Source: Shewanella livingstonensis
GTDB lineage: Bacteria > Pseudomonadota > Gammaproteobacteria > Enterobacterales > Shewanellaceae
Assembly (NCBI RefSeq): GCF_003855395.1
Contig: NZ_CP034015.1
Coordinates: forward strand, 2,676,001 to 2,740,000
Direction of reading: 5' to 3'
Length of the DNA: 64,000 bases
The translations under genes were made by a program, and so were the position numbers. The notes below the pieces were generated by a model. The model saw only the letters and a program-made list of their open reading frames with translations. It made no database searches and was not told the DNA's origin. Position 1 is the first letter of the stretch. The number at the start of each line of letters is the position of its first letter. This document shows, piece after piece, positions 9,617-16,718 of this stretch.

Positions 9617-10069
9617 GTGCACAAAATTATCCAAATTTTTATTTTACACTTTTTCTTAATGTTTTTAATAGCCTGTGACAGACCAGAAACGCAAGAAAAC
9701 AAAGATTTAGGTATTGATACCAGTTTATGTCAATTTTCTGCAGGAGAATGTTATCAAAATGTAGCCGACTTAAAAGTTGGTTTACTGATTGATCCCGTCA
9801 ATACTCCTAGCGAAAAACCATTAATAGTTACGCTTAACAGCAATCAAGCGATCACAAATATTTCAATGAGAATAGAAGGGCGCGATATGTTTATGGGCGT
9901 TATACCCGTTTCATTGTCCCTAATAAAAGATAATGCTTATCAAGGTGCATTAATTTTTGGCTCATGCAGCAGTAATTATATGGTATGGCGAGTATTTGTG
10001 TCATTTGATTACCAACAACGACCACGAACATTAATGTTCGATTTCTTAGCTGATAACGAAAAATTATAA
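9617..10069 (+). CDS. Small lipoprotein of unknown function
   Basis: A 150-residue predicted lipoprotein. The N-terminus MHKIIQIFILHFFLMFLIACDR is a signal peptide ending in lipobox LIAC, with the cysteine near residue 20. The mature part has three or four further cysteines (C-x6-C near residues 37-44 and one in FGSCSSNY) and predicted beta strands. The start is GTG with AAAGG nine bases upstream; the next ATG would remove most of the signal peptide. It diverges from ccoN across a perfect FNR box, so it may belong to the respiratory regulon. Product not recognised. Confidence 0.7.
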   Translation: MHKIIQIFILHFFLMFLIACDRPETQENKDLGIDTSLCQFSAGECYQNVADLKVGLLIDPVNTPSEKPLIVTLNSNQAITNISMRIEGRDMFMGVIPVSLSLIKDNAYQGALIFGSCSSNYMVWRVFVSFDYQQRPRTLMFDFLADNEKL

Positions 10070-10527
10070 AATAGGTCATAAGAAAAACCTCAATTAACCA
10101 TTCCTCTGCAGGCTAGGGCAGAGGTAAACTCAAATAGGCTTAGCTGTTTTATAGCGTAATTATTATCACCTTAGATTAATCTCTATCCCTATAATAATGT
10201 TGCTACCATCATATTTAATGTCATCAAAATATGACAATCTGTGTCACATTTTCTTCAAAGTAAACATCGTTTTTAATCACGATAAAGCTGCAAACAGATA
10301 ATCTGCATAATTTTGTTCATGTCATATCATGATCAACCGCACAGAAGTGCTGCTACGCCCAACAATGCAATTGATAACTATTCTCATTAATGTATCATTA
10401 ACCCATAACACTCAACTAAACATGTTGAGTAGGGGATATACAGCAATGTAAGCCGAGGTATTTGTGTCATCAACATATATATATGAAATTAGCACTTACT
10501 AGGCATTGCGATAAACAAGGAGCAAAC
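10070..10527. other. Intergenic region with a hairpin and a Fur-controlled promoter
   Basis: A 458-bp stretch without a gene. It holds a perfect 7-bp hairpin (CCTCTGC...GCAGAGG, 10103-10124) just after the lipoprotein gene, without a T run. The Fur-box promoter at 10371-10398 follows, then a 6-bp leader hairpin (CTCAAC...GTTGAG, 10411-10429) upstream of the next gene. Confidence 0.5.
10371..10398 (+). promoter_or_regulatory. Predicted Fur box overlapping a sigma-70 promoter
   Basis: TGATAACTATTCTCA (10372-10386) matches the 7-1-7 Fur motif TGATAAT-N-ATTATCA at 12 of the 14 defined positions. The same bases offer a -35 TTGATA (10371-10376), 16 bp from a -10 TATCAT (10393-10398). Bound Fur would block this promoter, which points at the gene beginning at 10528. 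No other start lies closer on the plus strand. Confidence 0.6.
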
Positions 10528-10842
10528 ATGAACAGATTAAATGTATCTATTGATGCAGATAAAGTAGCCCAATTAATCAAAGCAGGTCATTTATGTGCAG
10601 CAGATCTGCAATGTTTAGATAGGGCGAGTAAACAAACGGTTTGGCAATTATGTCTATGGAGTTGCCAAAAAAGGTCTACATGCAACAATAAGCAATGCCA
10701 ACAACCGTATAAGTTACTAAACGCAGCAGATCATTGCATACAACAGTTTATATCAGACCAGGATATAGCCGTAACAACATATATAAATGGCATGAATTCA
10801 AAACGTATAGTTAACATCAGCAAGCTTGATGCCGATAAATAA
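10528..10842 (+). CDS. Small Cys-rich hypothetical protein, predicted Fur-regulated
   Basis: A 104-residue cytoplasmic protein with no signal peptide, not recognised. The chosen ATG has AAGGAG eight bases upstream; a 22-residue longer reading lacks a ribosome site. It has about seven cysteines: two in HLCAADLQCLD, then WQLCLWSCQKRSTCNNKQCQ near residues 40-60 and one in DHCIQQF. The spacing could bind a metal or an Fe-S cluster but matches no motif known to me. The upstream Fur box suggests expression under iron limitation. A tyrosine recombinase gene follows 66 bp downstream. Confidence 0.7.
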   Translation: MNRLNVSIDADKVAQLIKAGHLCAADLQCLDRASKQTVWQLCLWSCQKRSTCNNKQCQQPYKLLNAADHCIQQFISDQDIAVTTYINGMNSKRIVNISKLDADK

Positions 10843-10908
10843 CATTATCGGCATCAGCCAAAAAACAGTATAATAAAGTAATATAATCAATAACCTATAT
10901 TTACCCCT

Positions 10909-12216
10909 ATGCCCAATATTATGCTTGATGAACTACCGCCAGTATTGCCACTATTTGATGCGCCAGAGTATGTTTTACAGGGTAATGCTTACGTAAATCA
11001 GTATATTACTAGAATTTCTATTGAAAAGGTGGCCGATGCAGGGCTCATTATAGAGCACTGTTCTGATTGGTTATTTGAACAAAAGCAGTCTGAAAATAAC
11101 TATAAAGCCTATCGAAGTGAATTGACCACATATCTACATTGGTGTTTTGACGTCGTCGCATTATCGCCAATTTCCGTAACGCGCAAAGACATCGCCAAAT
11201 ACATCGATTACTGCCAATCACCGCCAATAGCATTAATAGGTTATTTCAATGTCGCACAGTTTAAACTCGATAAAACCGCTAATGAACGAGCACCAAATCC
11301 ACAATGGCGACCGTTTATTGGTAAAAAACACCTTGGGAAATGCCTGCCATATCAACTCAGTGATAATGCACTAAAGACTAAAGTCGCCATATTATCATCA
11401 TTTTATGGTTACTTAATTAGTGAAGAATACACCGAGCGAAATCCAGCTCAGTTATGGTTAAAGCACAGTCGGTTTGCCATAAAACGCAAATTCACCATAG
11501 ATGAAGACAACAATCATCATGCTTTTACCGAACTTCAATGGTCTTATGTTATTAGCACCGTTAGCCAGTTAGCGATTGCCCAACCAGAGCAACATCAACG
11601 CAGCTTATTTTTAATTACACTATTATATAGCTGCTATTTACGTATCTCTGAAATCAGTGCACGCGCAGGTTATGCGCCAATCATGAGCCAGTTTAGACAA
11701 GATCCACATTCTGGTGTCTGGTATTTTCACGTGCCATTTTCTAAAAGCGGCAAAGCCCGCAATATTGCAATCTCAAAAGCATTACTGGCAGGCTTAGTTG
11801 ATTATCGACGATTTCTACACTTGAGTGATTTACCTAATATCAACGATCAGCATCCTATATTTGTGCGCCACAAAGCTGCAGCCCACGGGCGTGAATCTGG
11901 TGTCATCAATGCCAATCTTGGTATTAGGCACATACGTGACGAAATAGATAAACTGATTAACTTAGCCGCAGACAATGCAGCCAAGGATGGTTTTGAGCAT
12001 GACAGTCAACTGATGCGAAAACTCAGCGCCCACAATATTCGCCACACCGGGATCACGCATGACATCAATATCAACCGTCGACCGTTATCACATGTCCAGG
12101 CCGATGCTGGCCATGAAAGCATCGACACCACATCACAGTATTTACACACCACACAAACTGAACGACATCAAAGTGCATTCAACAAACCGTTAAATCATCT
12201 TGCTGAGATTAAATAG
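10909..12216 (+). CDS. Tyrosine recombinase / phage-type integrase
   Basis: A 435-residue site-specific tyrosine recombinase. The N-terminal SAM-like arm domain spans about residues 40-190; the catalytic domain has R245 (YLRISE), a plausible lysine in FSKSGKARN, H375-x-x-R378 (HNIRHTG), H402 (AGHES) and nucleophile Y411 (SQYLHTT). All catalytic residues are present, so it should be active. No Shine-Dalgarno is visible at the ATG at 10909; ATG codon 5 is an alternative. It sits alone, with no excisionase, att site or cargo recognised nearby. It may mobilise a lost or distant element or be a domesticated recombinase. Confidence 0.88.
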   Translation: MPNIMLDELPPVLPLFDAPEYVLQGNAYVNQYITRISIEKVADAGLIIEHCSDWLFEQKQSENNYKAYRSELTTYLHWCFDVVALSPISVTRKDIAKYIDYCQSPPIALIGYFNVAQFKLDKTANERAPNPQWRPFIGKKHLGKCLPYQLSDNALKTKVAILSSFYGYLISEEYTERNPAQLWLKHSRFAIKRKFTIDEDNNHHAFTELQWSYVISTVSQLAIAQPEQHQRSLFLITLLYSCYLRISEISARAGYAPIMSQFRQDPHSGVWYFHVPFSKSGKARNIAISKALLAGLVDYRRFLHLSDLPNINDQHPIFVRHKAAAHGRESGVINANLGIRHIRDEIDKLINLAADNAAKDGFEHDSQLMRKLSAHNIRHTGITHDININRRPLSHVQADAGHESIDTTSQYLHTTQTERHQSAFNKPLNHLAEIK

Positions 12217-12443
12217 TTGTTAGGCACAAGCCGTAAAAACTTAAAGCATGCAATCTCAGCACGATGTTAAACATCGTGTTGATGCGATAAATTACGCTAT
12301 ACGTACAGGAACCATACAATAACTATCAATCTCGATATTTAACATAACAGCAAATGTACGCATATATGACCTGCACATAACTATGCGCACAATGTATATT
12401 ATGTTAAATAGAGTATGTGTGTATTGTTACTTAATACCTGTGT

Positions 12444-12499
12444 GCGCTTAAAGTCAAAATGTATGAGAAAAAAGCGCTTAAAGTCAGAAAGTTTGAGAA
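12444..12499 (+). repeat. Direct repeat pair A (transposon-end-like)
   Basis: Two copies of a 26-bp unit (12444-12469 and 12474-12499) set exactly 30 bp apart. The shared core is GCGCTTAAAGTCA followed by a TGAGAA end. Just upstream is TGTGTGCGC, so the outer edge could begin with TGT. Related copies recur at 12636-12691. Confidence 0.75.
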
Positions 12500-12635
12500 T
12501 TACCGGATAGTCCAACCTATCGTTTTTAGCCAGTACCTATTTATCGTTTAACTTCCTAAGATTAAACGGGTCTTAACTCCACCCTTATTTAAGGGTAAAT
12601 AGATAACTACTTTTATCTAACCCTCCAATTTTATA

Positions 12636-12691
12636 GCGCGTTAAGTCAGTATGTTTGAGAAAAATACGCTTAGCACCAAAAGTTTGAGCAT
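12636..12691 (+). repeat. Direct repeat pair B (diverged copies)
   Basis: Two further copies of the 26-bp unit (12636-12661 and 12666-12691), again exactly 30 bp apart and in the same orientation as pair A. The first differs from the copy at 12474 at four positions; the second is more diverged but keeps CGCTTA and AGTTTGAG. Pair-to-pair distance is 192 bp. Confidence 0.7.
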
Positions 12692-12837
12692 TAAGAATTT
12701 TTTAATGAGAAAGATATTTTAAGTACTTAGAAGTTCTGTATTACCATCATTTGAAATCAGAAGCCTTAAATGTTCAATTACAGTCACTGAACCACATTTG
12801 TCGTCAAACTCTGCGCGTAAATATACCGTTATTAAAT

Positions 12838-13857
12838 CTAAGACTGTTGCTTTAATCGCACCCACGCAGATTCGACATGCTGCATTGTCATCAACTGCTT
12901 TTTACGATCATTCCAATGTTGAATTAAGTCGAAAGCTTGCTCTTGCGTATTCGCACCTTCATTTTTAGCAACCCAATGCACTGTAGACAATAACTCCACT
13001 CCATAAGGAGATTGATAGCCTTCAATTAAATCAGCCACACTTTGAATTTATGGTCGAATCTGCTTTGCCTAAAAACAGCTTAGCTTCAATTAAGGCTTCA
13101 TCTACAGGCGCTATTTCAGCCTCAACAACGCCATCGCCGACACCTTGAATATAGTGGCCGTCCATACGTTCAAGCGCATGCCTTAATGCGTCGGCATAAG
13201 GACCGTAGTGATGTTTAACAAACTTGAGTTTTAAATCTTGGCCAGCAATTTGAAGAAAATAGGCGAGCTTCTGTACTTCAATTTTTGATAAACCATAATT
13301 AACACTTTTATAGGTTTCTAGCAGTGCAAGTAGGCTGCCCTGCCCGGTGTCATTTTTGGCCTTGAGCGATTAGTTACCAATACTGTTGCTTTGATTAGAG
13401 CTGTGGGTTCAAACAGGCGAACTTCGAGTAACTCTATTGCCGATAAATATTGAATAACCAGTGGGTTAACCTCAGCCCAATCAAGACCACCATTGCCACA
13501 GCCTAATGGAGGAATAGCAATTGAACGAATATTGTGTAATTGGATCTGTTTAGCCAAATCCTTAAGTCCGCTTTCTATATCCTGAAGTCGAGAAGCATTG
13601 CGCCAGTGGCCTTTAGTAGGGAAATTAATGATAAACTTAGGTAACGCCATCGCGCCTAGTTCAAAGGTAAACATTTGTCCTAGTTTGACTTCATCCGCTT
13701 TACACGCAGCGGCATAAGCCTTGAAATTAGCGGGCCACTTTTTCTTAAACTGCAGCGCAATACCTTTGCCCATTACGCCAACACAATTAACTGTATTTAC
13801 AATGGCATCAACATCTTGTTGCTGTAGTAAGTCGCCTTCTACTGATTTAATCGCCAT
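12838..13857 (-). pseudogene. darG: Frameshifted DarG-type macrodomain antitoxin (orphan)
   Basis: An intact frame from 13857 (ATG, AGGACAA upstream) encodes a macro domain with GDLLQQQDVDAIVNTVNC, GVMGKGIALQF and IPPLGCGNGGLDW, closely fitting DarG, which removes ADP-ribose from DNA. It stops at TAG 13318-13320. The next part continues in another frame (13321 down to 13031) with KIEVQKLAYFLQ and HYGPYADALRHAL. The tail, read in the first frame again up to 12838, has LIEGYQSPYGVELLSTVHW and WNDRK, typical DarG C-terminus. One base seems lost near 13321 and one gained near 13033-13050. No DarT toxin gene lies beside it. It is probably inactive as a full-length protein, though the macro domain alone could still be made. 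Confidence 0.85.
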
Positions 13858-14023
13858 GTTATTGTCCTAAACTTTATTATCTTGTGCAATTGCTAGAAGT
13901 GCCCAACCGAAGTTAACCTAAATATTAGCTTCAGTTGGCACTCTAGATATACTGATATTTATCAATGTGGTGCTTTAAATATGCTAACAAATAATCTATT
14001 TCTATATGTTAGATAGCGTTATA

Positions 14024-14515
14024 TTACGACCAGTGCACGTGGATTATTTTCCAAGTTCCATCGACTTGTTTAGTCAGTACCAGCGTTTCCATGCTGATTG
14101 AATCAACACTTTTACTTTTATACTCACCTTGTGCATGACTGATTGCTGTAGAAATCGCAATATCACCGGTTATGGCCACTTGATGCTCTGTGAGCGTAAT
14201 GGTTAATCCTTTTAGGTAGGCCATATCAGCATGTAAATGATGGCTGGCATATTCAGCCAGTGAACGATCCACTTTGCCACCTTCATAAATTTGGACATTT
14301 TCAGCTAGTGATTGCCTGACAAGCGCTTCATTTCCTGTTTTTAAAGCATTGTGGAATTGTTTAACGACCTTGCCTGCAGCAGAATCTATGCCAATAAACT
14401 GAGTTTTTTCGACAACATGAGTTTCATCTCCATGGGCCAAACTTAAGCTACTGTAACCTGCTGATATTAATAACATCGCGCCCGTTAGTAATATTGTTAT
14501 CGGTCTATTTTTCAT
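14024..14515 (-). CDS. Secreted DUF4440 / NTF2-like protein of the copper locus
   Basis: A 163-residue exported protein: signal peptide MKNRPITILLTGAMLL...SLA to about residue 26, then HGDETH and an NTF2-like fold with LVRQSLAENVQIYEGG and DGTWKIIHVHWS. The start at 14515 is preceded by GAGGAA; a ten-residue longer reading lacks a ribosome site. It follows copD by 29 bp, as the last gene of copC-copD-this gene. Members of the SnoaL-like/DUF4440 family next to copper genes have no established biochemical role. The N-terminal His residues might bind metal, but that is only a guess. Confidence 0.75.
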   Translation of the reverse strand: MKNRPITILLTGAMLLISAGYSSLSLAHGDETHVVEKTQFIGIDSAAGKVVKQFHNALKTGNEALVRQSLAENVQIYEGGKVDRSLAEYASHHLHADMAYLKGLTITLTEHQVAITGDIAISTAISHAQGEYKSKSVDSISMETLVLTKQVDGTWKIIHVHWS

Positions 14516-14544
14516 TATTATTCCTCTACTTTTATTTATATCCA

Positions 14545-15441
14545 TTACCCAAGGCTCATAGGACCTAGCACGCTCGAAAGTACCGCTGTTGTCGCTAATA
14601 TCAGTACTGCTATTAATGCTTCTAATCCAATCGATTTTTGTAGTTTTTGTTTGGCGAGTGATGGGTTCTCAATCGTTAATTTCGGTACTAAAACCAATTT
14701 ATGCCATGCTGCTATAAACAAAATGATAGCCACCAAACAGAGCTTGATGGTGACCGCAATACCATAATTGGAACTGAATAATTCAGTGGGACTATCAAAC
14801 AACATCCACACCATTCCCATGCCTGAAAGCAACACGAGAATGACAATCACTATGCCTAAACGACCAAATGTATCCATGACATTTTTGATGACGATGTTTT
14901 CATCGGTGCTACATAATTTCCATAATGGATAAAAAGCACCTATCCAACTACCAATAATTAGCACATGTATCAGTATTAAGCCTTGAGCAAGTAATCCAAC
15001 TTCAGTGCTGTGGCCAATAAAAGTAAACGTGACAGCAATTAACAGACAGCTGATAATGGCTAATACCGCAGAAAACGTTTTGATATATCGGTTCTTATGT
15101 AACAGTAAACCACTAGCCACTAGCATTAACCCAAAGCCGATTAAGCGCCAAAGCACCGTTTGCCCTACCTGGGTTGGCCACAGAAAAGCATGCATCTGCG
15201 CATCAAATATTCCCATCAAGCCGTTTTCAGCAAAAGCCCCTACTTGAGCAAAATAATTGATACTAACGGCAATCAACCCCAAAACAGCACCTAAGCCGGT
15301 ATATTTTGTAACGCTAATACCAAGGTTCGGTTGACCCTTAATGAGATATTGCATCAATGTGCCGCCAATAACGGCGGCAACACTCAGATAGATAACCCAT
15401 TTAGATATCAACACCGATATTTCAAATACGCTTAATATCAT
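14545..15441 (-). CDS. copD: Copper resistance inner-membrane protein CopD
   Basis: A 298-residue polytopic membrane protein with about eight transmembrane helices. Its size matches CopD/PcoD, which works with periplasmic CopC in moving copper across the inner membrane. Histidines in membrane context (MHAFLWPTQVGQ, FIGHSTEVG, AAWHKLVLVPK) are typical of the family. It begins 14 bp after copC and is likely co-transcribed with it. Confidence 0.88.
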   Translation of the reverse strand: MILSVFEISVLISKWVIYLSVAAVIGGTLMQYLIKGQPNLGISVTKYTGLGAVLGLIAVSINYFAQVGAFAENGLMGIFDAQMHAFLWPTQVGQTVLWRLIGFGLMLVASGLLLHKNRYIKTFSAVLAIISCLLIAVTFTFIGHSTEVGLLAQGLILIHVLIIGSWIGAFYPLWKLCSTDENIVIKNVMDTFGRLGIVIVILVLLSGMGMVWMLFDSPTELFSSNYGIAVTIKLCLVAIILFIAAWHKLVLVPKLTIENPSLAKQKLQKSIGLEALIAVLILATTAVLSSVLGPMSLG

Positions 15442-15455
15442 GTTTACTCATCCAC

Positions 15456-15878
15456 TTATTGATGTGCAGTGTGCTCGCTAGTCTCATGCTCCATTGTCAT
15501 AGGCGGTGCACTGCGAGTGTTCATGCCAGAGTCGTGAAGCATAAAGCTCATGTTGCCTTTCATCTTATGACCGTCGTCACCCATGATCATCCAGTTAACT
15601 GTGTAATTAGCTGCGTTTAATGCTGGTAGAGCGAACGAAAATGCTGCTTGGCTGGTCGCACTTGAAGGTAATGTTAGCGGTACGCTTTGCTGCTTGTCAT
15701 CTTGCATTGTTAATTTGACTAAACGTACCGGAGCCGTAAAGGTCAGTTCAAGGGTTGTTGGGGCTTGACTTAGCATGGCTCCGTTAGCGGGCATAGAACT
15801 GCCCAGTCCGACATGAGCAAATGCTGAAGCACTCAGGAATAGACTTGTTACGACTAAAACGTTGTTAAATAATTTCAT
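15456..15878 (-). CDS. copC: Periplasmic copper-binding protein CopC
   Basis: A 140-residue exported protein with a signal peptide to about residue 21 (SASAFA), then mature HVGLGSSMPANGAML. The N-terminal His after cleavage, together with DGHKM near residue 110 and a C-terminal Met/His tail (MNTRSAPPMTMEHETSEH), offers Cu sites. The beta-sandwich CopC domain shows LELTFTAPVRLV and NYTVNWMIMGDDGHKMKGNMSF. The classical Met-rich Cu(I) loop of Pseudomonas CopC is reduced here. It is translated just ahead of copD. Confidence 0.9.
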   Translation of the reverse strand: MKLFNNVLVVTSLFLSASAFAHVGLGSSMPANGAMLSQAPTTLELTFTAPVRLVKLTMQDDKQQSVPLTLPSSATSQAAFSFALPALNAANYTVNWMIMGDDGHKMKGNMSFMLHDSGMNTRSAPPMTMEHETSEHTAHQ

Positions 15879-15993
15879 GATATTTCCTTTTATATTGTTT
15901 ATAACAATTGAAAAACGGTTTATATAAATGATTAAATATTGGCTTATCTAGCATCTTGGCGCCAAGCTTAAAACTCAGTGTACGAACGAGGTC

Positions 15994-16707
15994 TTAGAAC
16001 CACGCTCTAAAACCAATGACAAACTGGGTTTCTTGTGTATCCTCCCCTTCAATTCGGGCGTAATCGGCGGTATTACCAAGTTTCTGACGCCAATCCACAC
16101 CGATATAGGGCGCGAACTCTCGAACAATCTCGTATCTCAATCGCAGCCCTGCACTGATGTCAGATAAGCCTGAGCCTATTCCAAGTTCAGCATCGTCCTT
16201 ACCAAATAAATTAACTTCTACTTCAGGTGTGAGTATCAATTTTTGAGTGATTAACAGTTCATATTCCGCACTCAAGCGCATAGCCGTACGGCCTTGGTCA
16301 CCGATGAATAAGGCAGCGTCAATATCAAAGAAATATGGCGCTAACCCTTGAACCCCAATCACAGCCCAATTACGGTTCGGCGTAGGTTTGATATCGGTTT
16401 TAATACCGAATTGTACATCCCAGTATGGTGCGATGGGCTTACTGTAAAGAGCCTGAATTTCAAAATCTTGTTTATCACTATTTGAATATTCACCTTCAGT
16501 TTTAAGCCACAACTTATTCAAATCGTAACCTAACCAGGCTTGTGCACTAAACTGGGTAGGATCTTGCGGATCAACGCCTTTTTCAAATTGATCCAGCATG
16601 ACTTTTGTTAATAGAGGGTCATCATTACCGCCGGCAAACACAGCTGTACTGGTCGATGTGGCGCTCAGACTCAACAGTCCCAAGGCCATTAAATTCGTTT
16701 TATTCAT
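15994..16707 (-). CDS. copB: Outer-membrane copper resistance protein CopB
   Basis: A 237-residue outer-membrane protein of the CopB/PcoB family. Signal peptide to about residue 25 (TAVFA); the mature part has alternating beta strands such as WLGYDLNKLWLKTEGEY, LSAGLRLRYEIVREFAPYIGVDW and a terminal aromatic FRAWF, as expected for a barrel. The start at 16707 has AAGGGG upstream; 26 further codons would overlap copA and lack a ribosome site. Unlike many CopB proteins it lacks a long Met/His-rich N-terminal region, which here is concentrated in CopA. It follows copA by 11 bp. Confidence 0.88.
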   Translation of the reverse strand: MNKTNLMALGLLSLSATSTSTAVFAGGNDDPLLTKVMLDQFEKGVDPQDPTQFSAQAWLGYDLNKLWLKTEGEYSNSDKQDFEIQALYSKPIAPYWDVQFGIKTDIKPTPNRNWAVIGVQGLAPYFFDIDAALFIGDQGRTAMRLSAEYELLITQKLILTPEVEVNLFGKDDAELGIGSGLSDISAGLRLRYEIVREFAPYIGVDWRQKLGNTADYARIEGEDTQETQFVIGFRAWF

Positions 16708-16718
16708 CTGTATTCCCC

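Larger units (their letters stand above)
12217..12837. other. Gene-free accessory stretch with repeats
   Basis: A 621-bp region between the recombinase and the darG remnant. It has a perfect 8-bp hairpin (CACGATGT, loop TAA, 12260-12278) after the recombinase gene without a T run, and two repeat pairs annotated separately. No convincing ORF was found. Confidence 0.5.
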
